Assembly: GCA_963082975.1 (NCBI GenBank)
Contig: OY720345.1
Coordinates: 11,744,491-11,808,490 of the forward strand
Origin: Labia minor
Lineage: Eukaryota > Arthropoda > Insecta > Dermaptera > Spongiphoridae
Reading direction: 5' to 3'
Length of the DNA: 64,000 nucleotides
The position numbers and the translations under genes are program-made. Positions 53,541 to 64,000 of this stretch are shown here, one piece after another; within the stretch, counting starts at the first letter, position 1, and each line of letters begins with the position of its first letter. The notes under the pieces were generated by a model that saw only the letters and a list, made by a program, of their open reading frames with translations, did not search any database and was not told the DNA's origin.

Positions 53541-53690
53541 CAGGGCCCGATCCAGAAGGCGGCAAACCGGGAATTTGTCCGGGGCGGAAAATCTGAAGGG
53601 GCGGCATTTTGTTTATGAATGTAATAAATTTTACGGATATATGGGCGCCAATTTGCCCGGGGCGCCTTAAATGCTTGAGCGGACGCTGCT
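53541..53690. mobile_element. GC-rich short repeat, copy 1
   Basis: CAGGGCCCGATCCAGAAGGC ... GGGGCGGCATTTTGTTTATG ... GAGCGGACGCTGC. Shares ~120 bp with 54507-54632. Confidence 0.6.
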
Positions 53691-54506
53691 GTTGGGTCTG
53701 TTCTTAATTCTGGGTTCAGGAAAACGAAGTTCAAATACTATTCCTTGTGTCTAAACTTTGAATTGCTGAAATGAGATTCATAATTGACATGATCAATAAA
53801 ATAATAATAATCTTATTTTTTGATTGCAGTAGTATATATTTATAATAGATAGTAAGTAGTAATTAGAAATTGATTTTAAATAAATCAAGATAAGATAGTA
53901 AGATAGTTAATGATGAATGTATATGCATGATTATTATTTACTTACATGTGCCATTCTATGATTCTATCCCGTGTTAAATAGATAAAAAAATATAATTTTA
54001 AATCAACATAAATAGAATTTTTATCCAAGTATATATAGATATATACTTAGGTATATGGTAATAGAAGGAAATGTTATAATAATAATAATAATAATAATAA
54101 AAATAATAATCTATGTTTTGATAGTTAATCAATAAGGAATGAGGAACCAGTTGGCGAAATCGCAGAGAATAATAAAACCATCTTGCGTGTCTCTCTTTCT
54201 TTCTCTTTCTCTCTATTACTATCTTATTTTCAATCTCTCTATTCTAAATAAATATTATTATTATTATTATATAAAAGAAAAAAAAGAAAAGTTTTAACTC
54301 TAATTTCATTAATTTATCAATAGAGCAAATATCATTTCTGACAGTTCAGTTTAGCTATTTATACTATACTTATATATATATATACGAATTTTATAAACCA
54401 ACTTAATACTTATTTAGTCACGAATTTGATAATATTTTCAATAGTTGTTATATTATTTGAAAAATAAATTATTTAAAAGTAATTTATTTAGAATGAATTC
54501 ATAGAT

Positions 54507-54632
54507 CAGACAAACAGGAGGCGGAAAATTTGAAGAGCGGCATTTTGTTTATGAATGTAATAAATTTTACGAATATAGGGGCGCCAATTTATTCATTTGC
54601 CCGGGGCGCGGTAACTGCTAGAGCGGACGCTG
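54507..54632. mobile_element. GC-rich short repeat, copy 2
   Basis: GGCGGAAAATTTGAAGAGCG ... GAGCGGACGCTG, between CATAGAT duplications (54500-54506 and 54633-54639), so it is an insertion with a 7-8 bp target duplication. Confidence 0.65.
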
Positions 54633-55019
54633 CATAGATAAATATTATTGTAAAAAAAAGAAAAAACTAATGGATATCAATTTTGAATTAAATTTTGAAA
54701 TTTGTAATTAAATAAATAAATAAATATATGTTAGGAAAATATTTATAAATATGTGAACCTATTTTTGACTGATTTGAGTTATGAGGATCTCTTTTGTCTT
54801 TTGATACATATCGATATTCAGATTATATATGTCAAAGTTTTTGTCTGCACATTGATAAGAATTTAAAAAAAAATATTTTACATATCTTCACATCTGAAAA
54901 AATTCAAATATGATTTTAGAGTTTTTCCATGTCTGTCTGTATAAATGTCTGTCCTCAAAATTATAAGACTATAGAATCAAAATTGCCTGGGCCGATTACT
55001 ATGAAATTACAGGAGAGAT

Positions 55020-55100
55020 ATAAGGGAGGACGTAATAGAATTGGATAGAGATAGTTGTAGGAATGTGGTTGTTGCAATCAAAAATCTTCCAGTTTACTAA
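55020..55100 (+). pseudogene. LINE 3' fragment
   Basis: Reads DRDSCRNVVVAIKNLPVY then stop, the same C-terminus as the LINE at 38160-38250 (QDRDSWRNVVAVTKNFRV). Confidence 0.6.
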
Positions 55101-55469
55101 CGCAGTATAGTTATATTCATAGATAAGTTTGTAAAAGAGCAGAACATCGATGGTCTTTAAAAGTAAGTAAAAGTGAAATGGCCATAGAACAAAACATTTT
55201 CCCAAATGTTGACCAGAAAAACTGTTTCAATGAAAAAAAGCTATCAAGAAAAACCTGGATGTACTGTGGATGAAATTTGGTTTTACTATTACATAACTGA
55301 AAATTAAAAACAGGCAAAATAATGGTGAATATATTTTTGGAATGCCAAAGAAATTATTTGCATTATTCAGAATCGACTCTTCTACGATTCTCTAATGTTA
55401 CTTGAAATACTCTCAAATCAAAAATAAAATTCATGGCGCATAACTTGGAGGGACATTATCTCAGATCAG

Positions 55470-56038
55470 AATAAGCTGGAGTTTCTCCACTCGACTATCT
55501 CGCAAATTTGAATTGGATTAATTAACATATATTATATTTAAATTAAATTTAATTAATTGAATTATAAATTAAAATTAATAAATAATATTTATTAAATCAA
55601 CGCATGTTTGGCTCTTTGTTGATGGTACCACGTCACGTTTTGGCGCGTGATTTGCAGTGTTAATTCCGGTACTTTCAGCGATTCCATTAAGATGAAATTC
55701 TATATATAGTAGTTTTATACGATTTTTAATCATGTGAAAAACTATCAAATATATCTCTTTATTTTTACGGTCACTTTAGAGGAAAAAAAATCAAAACGTT
55801 GTAGGTAATGACCCTCTTCCGGTTGAGCTACATTTTGATAGAAAACTACAAATTTTGAATAATGCACGTATACCAAATTTCATTATTCTAGCTCAAACCG
55901 TTTTTGAGTAATCTTGTCTACATACATACACATACACACACACAGACATTTTTCTCAATCTTAGAGAAAATGATTCAGGAACCTTCAAAACTTATAATAA
56001 CATCAAAATCTCGACATTTTTCGTGATCGAAATAGTAT
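55470..56038 (+). mobile_element. R1 element, nearly complete
   Basis: AATAAGCTGGAGTTTCTCC to TCGTGATCGAAATAGTATT. Confidence 0.85.
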
Positions 56039-56729
56039 TACTTTCTTCAAAAATTGACTCAAACATGTACAAATTAAAAACAAAAATCTTCTGATCAAAA
56101 TTTATTTACAAATTTAAAGCTTACAAGAGGAAACAAAAATTAATGCAATATTGAAACCTGTAAAGTTTGATTTATATACATGTACAATAAAAAGAAATTG
56201 CAATTATTATATCTATTCACTACTTTTATTTTTTAATTATAATAAATGAATATTTATTTGTATTTAATTTATTCTTAATCTAATTTATATTCAATATGAT
56301 TTTCTTCAGTATGTGAATAAAACTATTCAGTTTACAATATTTTTTATTATTTTCTACAAATAATAAATACTTTAAATTGAATATTATTCAATAACCTTAA
56401 TTATAAAAATTCAATGGATAAATGGATAAGAGGGAGGCAACTGGCAGCAGAAACGTACACTCATGTCATTCATTCATTTTGAGTGCTCTCGTTGAGCAAA
56501 ATTTTTATAATTTCTTGTATATCTAATTGAATTTAAAAATACAATATAAAAAAAATACTCTTTTAATTTTGTTCACATTTTGTCATCCAAAAATATAATA
56601 AAAAGTCATTACATTTAATATTTTATTATATTTTATAAAACCTTCTTATAGTCTCCACAAAAACTAAAAATTATTTATTTATCTATTTTTCAAAAATACT
56701 CTACATATCTAGATAAGAATACTGTAGAA

Positions 56730-56911
56730 CAGTGCTCCGCAACCGGTGTGCCTTAAAGGTAATACAGGTGTACCGCCGCGATCAAATGAAACTTTTAGAA
56801 ATAAATCCGTATAATTTTATATGTAATATATATATTTCAGCTTTTGATGTGCCGCAAAATTCTAGAAACAATTTTTGTGTGCCATAGGTAAGAAAAGGTT
56901 GCGGAGCATTG
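56730..56911. mobile_element. hAT-type MITE, 182 bp
   Basis: Inverted termini CAGTGCTCCGCAACC and GGTTGCGGAGCATTG are flanked by CTGTAGAA (56722-56729) and CTGTAGAG (56912-56919), an 8-bp duplication with one change. There is no coding capacity. Confidence 0.8.
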
Positions 56912-56919
56912 CTGTAGAG

Positions 56920-57334
56920 AAGAGGTTCTTAATCTTATGTACTCTGCGGACCCCCACTTGAAAAAATTTTTTTTGACGGACCCCATTCCAACTTTAGGTA
57001 CTTTACGTCATTTTATTAGTTAATTTCTGGCTTACGATCTCATAAGAACAAGGATATATGATGAATATTTCTAACAGTGATTGGTGAATAACGATTTTTT
57101 TGCATATTGTAGAACACATTTTATTAGAAATTATAATATTGAAGAAAGAAAATTCTGCTAAATATGAAGATGGAAACGGTAGCAATAGTTTTCTTGCACA
57201 TTTCGTTGAATTTGGGTATTTGATCTCTGTTTCCTCACAAAGCCATGCCATCGCTTCTTTTATATTAAATAAAGTTTTAACCGACTCATCATTTTCTCCC
57301 CAGGGGTCCGCGGACCACAGTTTAAGAACCTCTG
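56920..57334 (-). mobile_element. hAT-A element, second copy, inverse orientation
   Basis: Same family as 4689-5154: AAGAGGTTCTTAA (first base changed) to TTAAGAACCTCTG. The minus-strand remnant has ENDESVKTLFNIK, then KLLLPFPSSYLAEFSFFN. Exact 8-bp flanks CTGTAGAG are at 56912-56919 and 57335-57342. The left flank is also the right flank of the neighbouring MITE. Confidence 0.85.
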
Positions 57335-57494
57335 CTGTAGAGAATATAATTGTTTTGAACTTTATAGCAAGCACTAAAATATTTCTGCTAAAACCTGGAA
57401 ATTTTCTAAACTTATTATTATTACTCCCATGTTCATATGCAAAAATTTTCAATTTTATGCAATGCCCAGACAAAAAAAACATTTTTTAAACCTA

Positions 57495-58343
57495 TACGTA
57501 CCTATCTGTTCAAAAGAAAAGGTGAATTTTGAATTTTCGCTGGCTGTGTACATTGGATTATCGAATTTTTCTTTTTCTTAAGTTCGTACACATATGTTGA
57601 GATTATCAGCCATTTTGGATTAGTAGTTTGTTTTTGACAACAGAAAAAGTTAGTCACGTTTTTGTGTGTTCTTCGGTTTTTTAAAGAGCCTGTATTAAAT
57701 TTTGCGTTAAAAATGGAATAAAATCCTCCAACGCACTTAAAATGTTGACTATTTTGTCTCAAAAAAATGTTTATAAGTGATACAACCGATATAAAAAAGC
57801 ACGCCAAGTTGGATCAAATGTGAAGGTTTTGCTCACTGATTTCTTCGATTACAATTGCGGAGTGCATCATTAGTTCTTGCAAAGAGGTCGAAATTAGGAA
57901 TACTACAAGGAAGTTATGCAACGTTTGCGTGAAGCAATACGGCTCAAACGATCGGAATTATCGAAAAACAAATAATGAATTCTATATCACCATAATGCAC
58001 CAGCAAACACGTCATTGCTTGTTCGTGATTTTTTAGCCAAAAACAACACCGTAATCATGCCTCAAACACCCTATTCACCAGATTTGGTTCCTTGCGATTT
58101 TTTCCTATTCCCAATGAAAGGAAAGCGTTTTGACAAAAGTGGTGAGATAAAGTTGGAATCGAAGAACGAGCTGATAGCTAAACCGAAAAGACCATTTCAG
58201 AAGTGCTTCGACGATTGGAAGAATGCTGACATTCCATTATATCTGAGGGGAATCACTTTGAAGGGGACAAAAAGGATATTGATGAATAAATAAATACTAT
58301 TCGAAATAATTCAAAATTCATCTTTTTTTAAACAAACCTCGTA
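57495..58343 (+). mobile_element. Mariner element, internally deleted copy 2
   Basis: Same family as 38911-39560, with worn termini (CTGTTCAAAAGAAAAGGTG; ACAAACCTCGTA). It keeps part of the N-terminal region (GIKSSNALKMLTIL) and the C-terminal part LLVRDFLAKNNTVIMPQTPY, SPDLVPCDFFLF, with stops and frame changes between. The last third is the ORF at 58015-58293. Confidence 0.8.
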
Positions 58344-59329
58344 TGATATATTATATAAGTTACATTTAAATTTAGGACTTTAGTGAATACCTGGGTACTT
58401 CATTAACTAATTTTGCTACTTCAAACTTATTGATACTGTCGGTGCTTAACCAAGAAGACCATACACAGGTTATTAGAAAATTTCCAGTAGTCCAGATTTT
58501 AGTAGTTCTGGGAATGAAATAATTATAGTCTTTTTCGGTAATTTTATTTAATTTTCATTTTTAAAGTATAAAGTTATGATAATACGATTAAACCAATATA
58601 CATATTAAGAATAATATGTAATGATCCAATATTTCTTTCCCTACATATTGATTCTATTACTTTAGTTTGACCTGTTTTCTATTCGGTCTAGGCTAGTTAA
58701 ATCTGCGATGTTGTCAAGTCGGAGTTATTACGCTACCCTAATGATGGTCTTATGACGGCATCTTGATATGGCTATTCCCTTGGCAATGAAACAATTTAAT
58801 GTTAATTTTTTTTATTAAAAAAGAATATAATTGATTCGTGATTATTATTATTATTACATTATATAATTTAATTATTTAGTCTTTTCATTATACTTATTAT
58901 TATAATAAAGTTTTTACAATCCAATTAATATTAAAAATCACAATTTTTATTTGAGTCAAAATTAATACATTAATATATAATTTATATTTTCTGATAAATT
59001 ATATAATATTCTAGTAATTTCAATATTAAATTAATTTATTTGTTTTATTAAAGTAGAATTATTTTTCTAATTTTATACCAGAGGGAACCCAGTCAATTTT
59101 TTTAGAAAACGGGGGAAAAATAATATACCAATAGATAACTGATTTACTATAGAATGCAATTTCATTTTTTTTTTATTAATTTACTTATTTACTTATTAAA
59201 TTATTATTACTTATTAATTTTTAATCATATAAAAATGTTTATCCGCAATTTTTCCAGTCTCCTTTATTATGCAGGTATTAGAATTCTTCTAAGCAAAATT
59301 CATTTTACATTTAGAAAATGAATAAAAAA
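58344..59329. other. No feature seen
   Basis: AT-rich, no recognisable gene or repeat on either strand. Confidence 0.45.
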
Positions 59330-59475
59330 ATATGTCTATAAAAAAAACCTCTGACTTTTGTACGTCCTACGGAAGAACAACACCTATCAAGCAGGTTTTA
59401 TCTATGAGGTGTCCTATGATCAGTAAAACAGGTCCTCTCAACCTTTACCTTGATTTTCTTGATCGCAGGCGCTAT

Positions 59476-59626
59476 CAAGTAGTTTTTCCCCAATGTTGTT
59501 CCCGGAGGCTGGGTTGACTCTGTCCCATAGACCGCAGCTAGGGAAATTCCCTTGCCAGGCCCGGGACTTGAAACCGGGACCATGTGAATGTGAGGCAGGT
59601 TCGCTACTCACACACCCAATGGCGCC
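59476..59626 (-). mobile_element. tRNA-derived SINE, copy 2
   Basis: The minus strand starts GGCGCCATTGGGTGTGTG and follows copy 1 for ~150 bp with few changes (B box GTTTCAAGTCC). It continues into GC-richer sequence (59330-59475) absent from copy 1, possibly the rest of its tail. Confidence 0.8.
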
Positions 59627-60357
59627 TTATGAATAAAAAAATATCTATATTTATATTGATATACGAGTATAGGTATATTATTCTTAATGTAGGTAGCTCT
59701 ATCTTTTTCTCCTTAATCATCATTTAATTTGTGTGATACAGAATATTTTCTTGTCCAATTCTTGTATAAAAATAAATTTCATCCTTTTTTAGTCTAAACT
59801 TCCAGAAAATTTAATCAATAATTCGCCAATAGGCAATTTGCCAAAAAAATAAATAAAATAATAGTAGAAGGGCATGCCATTAGGATATTAACTTACGAAA
59901 AAATAGCTTAATATGAATAATTTTTTCTATAAAAAAATAAAAATAAATAAAATATAATAAACTTATTTTGATAATTTATTAATTCTTTATTTAAATTAAA
60001 AATCTGTCTTTATTTATACTAATAACCACCTTGTTTACTAATTAAATTACTGTGAATTACTTTTATAATTCTATATTATCAATATTAAAATATATACAAA
60101 AACTTTAAAAAATAATAAACAAAAATAATATTAATATTATTATTAAATGTACATATAATATTTATCAGGGAGGTGGCGCAGTTGTACAATGCTGAACTAC
60201 TGAACATGATCTTAAAAAATTATATTTTAATAATGATAATAATATTAATATTTTGATAACTTTTCAAATAAATGTTTTATGTTGTTAAATAGTCTAATAA
60301 TAATAAAAAAATTATTATGACTTTTCGTTATTTTGTCTATTATATATATATATAATG

Positions 60358-60861
60358 TAGGAGGACAGGTTAATAAATCCGTGACATTTAAAATTTTCTG
60401 ACTCTTAAATGATAATGGCAACACTGCTTCTGTCAGCAGTCAACCATCGGCTGACTCCTGTCGAAATATGAACCAGCTGGGTCTTTTAGTTTTTGTTTGA
60501 CATCCATCAATAGCAGACGTCCTCGAGATTTGAGAAGAAAATGTAAAAAGTGAATTTCCCTGAAAATTAATGAATTGGGATACAAATTGCCCCCTCATCC
60601 GTCTTATTCTTCGGATTTTGCCCCGAGTGACTCTTGTTTCTAGAAAGAGATTTGACTCCAACAATGAAATCATCTTACAAACAAAAATCTATTCAGATGT
60701 CCTCGACAAATAATAGATTTTTTGATAAAAGATTTTTTTTCAACGTGGTCTCCTTTGCGCTCTATACACTTCACCCAACGTTTCTCCAAATTTTTAATCC
60801 CTTCCAAAAAATAATATTTAATTAATTCAAAAAGGCACAGACTTATTGGCCTGCCCTCGTA
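60358..60861. mobile_element. Mariner remnant with internal inversion
   Basis: Termini GAGGACAGGTTAATAAATCC and, in inverse, GAGGGCAGGCCAATAAGTCT are bounded by TA. The plus strand at about 60575-60640 encodes ELGYKLPPHPSYSSDFAPSD. The minus strand at about 60710-60850 encodes YYFLEGIKNLEKRWVKCIER and GDHVEKK. Both belong to one transposase and should be on the same strand. Confidence 0.75.
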
Positions 60862-60872
60862 TTTATCTAACA

Positions 60873-61097
60873 CAGTGATTCTCAACCTTTTGTTTTTTAC
60901 CGCGGCACACTTTTAGCTGTTTAAAAATTTGGCGGCACACAAATAAAAAGATAAGTGTAAAAGTTTACCATATTGATAAAAAGTGGTCCCAAAAACGGTT
61001 TACCTTTTTTTTTGTTTTTTAGAACCAAATTAAAAAAATTTAGAAAAAAAAGTTTAAGAGCCTCGTAATCTCGCGGCACAGTGGTCGAGAATCACTG
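60873..61097. mobile_element. hAT-type MITE, 225 bp
   Basis: Inverted termini CAGTGATTCTCAACC and GGTCGAGAATCACTG lie within exact 8-bp duplications ATCTAACA (60865-60872, 61098-61105). A related copy is nested in the hAT-B element at about 52348. Confidence 0.85.
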
Positions 61098-61608
61098 ATC
61101 TAACAATTTTTTTTTTCTAAATTTCTTTGCTTTTAAAATATATTAGAGAATTTATATGAAATTCACGTACTAAGAGGTAGTGTAGGGTATCGAAATAATT
61201 TGTATTTTATTATTTATTAATAAAAATAATTAATCAATTATGATCTAAATGTAAATAAAAATATTTTTTTGTTTTTCTTTTTGTTTGTTAACGTTTATGG
61301 GAAATGGGTAGGTAGTAAAGGTGTGATGGAAATTTTACTTGATTATACAATACAATCTTAATAGAATCGGTAAAATAAAGTGATGATGGCAAAACTGCGA
61401 GGAGGAGGCCATGACCAAGATACACCCACGCGCCCCCTGCTTCCTAACCATGGATGATAAATAAATAAATAAATAATAATAAGTAGGTGGAAGAAGAGAA
61501 AAGTGAGAATAATAGTTATTATTATTTTTTAATTTTGTTAAACTGAAAACTTATAATGAGACAATGGGAACTTTTTTTTTAACCCTTTGAACATCACCAA
61601 AGAAAAAA

Positions 61609-62195
61609 TCTCCACTCGACTATCTCGCAAATATGAATTGGATTAAATAACATAATATATTATATTTAAATTAAATTTAATTAATTATAAATTATAAATT
61701 AAAATTAATAAATAATATTTATTAAACCAGCGAATGTTTGGCTCGTTATTGATGGAAGCACGTCACGTGTTGTCGCGTGAGATTTGCAGTGTTTCCGGTA
61801 CTTTCAGCAATTTAATCAAGCTGAAATTCTACATGTAGCAGTTTTATACAATTTTTAATCATGTGAAAAATGATCAAACATATATCTTTATTTTTACGGT
61901 TAGTTTAGAGGAAAAAAAAATGAAAACGTGGTAGGTAATGACCCTCTTTCGGTTGAGCTACATTTCTCAAAAGTGAATTGAAAACTACGAATTTTGAATA
62001 ATGACCATATACCAAATTTCATTACTCTAGCTCAAATCGTTTTGTGTAATCTTGTCATACAGACAGACAGACTGACATTTCTCTCAACCTTAGTGAAAAT
62101 GACTCAGGGATCTTCGAAACGTATAAAAACATCAAAATCTCGACATCGAAAATTTTCGTGACCGCAATACTATCACGCCAGAGATAGTAAAAAAA
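61609..62195 (+). mobile_element. R1 element, 5'-shortened
   Basis: TCTCCACTCGACTATCTCGC to GCCAGAGATAGTAAAAA; the first hairpin arm is missing. Confidence 0.85.
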
Positions 62196-62238
62196 CAAAA
62201 TTAAATTATATTTTTTGGAAATGGTAAATTGAATTAGA

Positions 62239-63401
62239 TAAGGTAATGGCACCAATAGATGACATTTTAAGCGCTCTTGTCGCTATTTTCTTTTATAAAA
62301 CCGAAACTATACGTCTCACAAAAAAATCTTTTGGTTATTATAAAGCTTATCTTACCTTTTATCACCAGGATAAATATTTTAAACTTTTATATGAGTTTAA
62401 TAGGAAATATAATTTTTTTTCAAAGTAATCAAATGGAACCTATAGATGACACCAAAAATTTTGGTGGAACCTAATGATGACAATTATGGAACCCAAAGAT
62501 GACATCTACTTTTTTTCACTTCGCTTGCTCTCTTTATCTTCAACTTATTTATTTTCAAAGTAAAACATCTTTCCAACACCTTGTTGCTGATTTAACTTTA
62601 GTTATAATAAAAAAATCAGGTTTCATATAATGATACATTAGATATATTTATTGTGATTGATTTTATTTTTAGCTGATTATTATAATAAAATAAAAAATTG
62701 ATTTTAAACAAATCTTTTTTTAATTATGCATTTTCAATTATACATTGAGAACAGAGTAATTTAAAAAAAATTTCAAAAAAATAGTGTATGAAGTTCTGGA
62801 ACAGAAAAAAATTTTCTGACAATGAGAAACACAGCGTCACCTTTAGGTTCCTATATCAATTCAGACATGCAACTTGGTGGAATTATATAAAATTATCTCC
62901 TCTTTACAGCTATTAATATAATAGACAATTTTTTTAAAAACCTACGTATAGCTGACATTGTTGTCATCTATAGGAAAAACAATTTTTAGGGGCACCTATA
63001 GATAACACCGTTGATAAAAAAGATACTTTTAAAAATTAGGTGTTTAAATTGAAATGATTTATATCTATATTAAGTCTATTTTATAATGTAGTTGTTAAAT
63101 TCTTGATAAATATGAATATAAAAATATAAAATACTAATTAAGAACATTACTTCCCTTAAGGTTATCTTTAAGATTTGTTGAAAAAATCAATTGTTGACGA
63201 TTCGGTCTGCTTTTCAAGTTAAAAGAAAAAAAATAGGGAGACTTATTGTATTGTTGTAGGATATCTCAGGTGGTGGAAAAGCATAACTATCATTTAAAAA
63301 AAAAAATTTCCGCGTATGTTTTAAAATTTGCTTATTTTTTTAGTTTAAATTCAAAAGTGTCATCTATAGGTGCCATGTCATCTATAGGTGCCATTACCTT
63401 A
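62239..63401. mobile_element. 1.16-kb TA-flanked element with iterated 17-bp motif
   Basis: Perfect-looking termini TAAGGTAATGGCACC...GGTGCCATTACCTTA suggest a TA target duplication. The motif GGNACCTATAGATGACA or its complement recurs about nine times, near 62246, 62432, 62466, 62488, 62852, 62960, 62990, 63357 and 63377. There is no convincing transposase; the small frame from the left terminus (MAPIDDILSA) seems incidental. I do not know the family. Confidence 0.7.
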
Positions 63402-64000
63402 TGGAAATTTGGAAAATTCTAATCCGAACCCCCCCAAATCTTCAAATATTGAAAACATATTCGTATATTATATGTTGTGTTATATGAATCTATGATTACG
63501 TCCATGACAAAAATTGACATGGAATTAGGAGATTTGAAAGGGTGATTCTAAAAATAATTTATACTCAACTACTTGATCCAAAAACAGAATAATATAAAAA
63601 TAGGTCCGAGAGAGATCTTAATGAATGTAGACGTGTAGACATTGCTGAAATAGTAAAATTATGAAAATCTGATGGGCGCATCATACCTAACGGCATTACG
63701 GAGATGCCTTGGAACGGTCCTCGTACTTGGATAATTAAGATCAAATTATGAATTCCAGGTACTCAGTGTGGCGAAATGAGATAGAATGAAAGAGAATCAA
63801 ATGAACGGATAGGAGAAGGACGAATAGTTTGATATGTTACATTGTTCACATCAACTACCATCTATTAATAGACTATATTCAAATTTTGAGCAAGCTGTGT
63901 CATTTATGTTGGGTTTAACAAACAGTGAAAGAAGAAAACATTAAGAATTTCGAAGAAAAGTAAAAAATTCTGAAATTTGTATGTTAACCAAAAATAAGAC
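63402..64000. other. No gene recognised
   Basis: 63640-63760 is GC-richer and may be a worn retroelement piece, but the frames are broken and no motif is secure. Confidence 0.35.

Noticed and set aside
62246..62428. 60-codon plus-strand frame (MAPIDDILSA...)
   Set aside because: It begins in the inverted terminus of a transposon, ends in AT-rich sequence and shows no protein-like composition.

Overview
This is about 64 kb of very AT-rich eukaryotic nuclear DNA, most likely from an arthropod and probably an insect. The basis is interrupted genes with consensus GT-AG introns, arthropod-type Tc1/mariner, hAT and LINE remnants, a tRNA-derived SINE, and abundant Helitron/DINE-1-like interspersed elements. 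I cannot name the species. All gene models were spliced by eye from the sequence, using phase, splice sites and remembered family motifs. No alignment or database search was run.

Layout. (1) 552-17197, minus strand: the 5' part of a bifunctional PAPS synthetase gene (PAPSS). Its complete APS-kinase core is present; the ATP-sulfurylase half lies beyond base 1. The first coding exon is 10.6 kb upstream of the second, and the introns are loaded with transposons. (2) 17200-28380: the PAPSS 5' flank with a 436-bp foldback element, then a repeat-dominated stretch containing a 4.3-kb imperfect palindrome (20338-24700). (3) 28385-33150: a tandem ~2.4-kb segmental duplication carrying two intact copies of a RING-H2 E3 ligase gene (RNF181 type, minus strand). 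(4) 32744-37292, plus strand: a complete ten-exon TRMT11 gene (tRNA m2G10 methyltransferase catalytic subunit), head to head with RNF181 copy B. (5) 37300-64000: no gene I can recognise, but many decayed transposons, two compositionally distinct islands (45270-45650 and 49730-49890) and a few isolated exon-like segments.

Three housekeeping functions are represented: sulfate activation, ubiquitin ligation and tRNA methylation. They share no pathway; the only structural link is the shared RNF181-B/TRMT11 divergent promoter interval.

Repeat families named here. R1 is a ~600-700 bp element with 18 copies or fragments. It runs from AATAAGCTGGAGTGTCTCC to GAGATAGTAAAAA in the orientation I call plus. 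R2 is ~640 bp with 4 copies, from AATAAGTTGACC to GGTCGGTAAAAA, and carries a GTCY-type microsatellite. R3 is one copy with a CATA microsatellite. R4 is ~480 bp with 2 copies. hAT-A and hAT-B are two hAT families. R1 and R2 have different bodies but share terminal motifs, subterminal inverted repeats and an end-proximal hairpin, so I infer that one Helitron-like machinery moved both.

The strongest leads are: the palindrome, whose two arms preserve filled and empty sites for an R2 insertion; the paired CRE sites at exactly 20 bp in every R2 copy; the mosaic divergence between the RNF181 duplicates; the 1.16-kb TA-flanked element with an iterated 17-bp motif; and the foldback with a CTCF-like site in its loop, less than 1 kb upstream of PAPSS.
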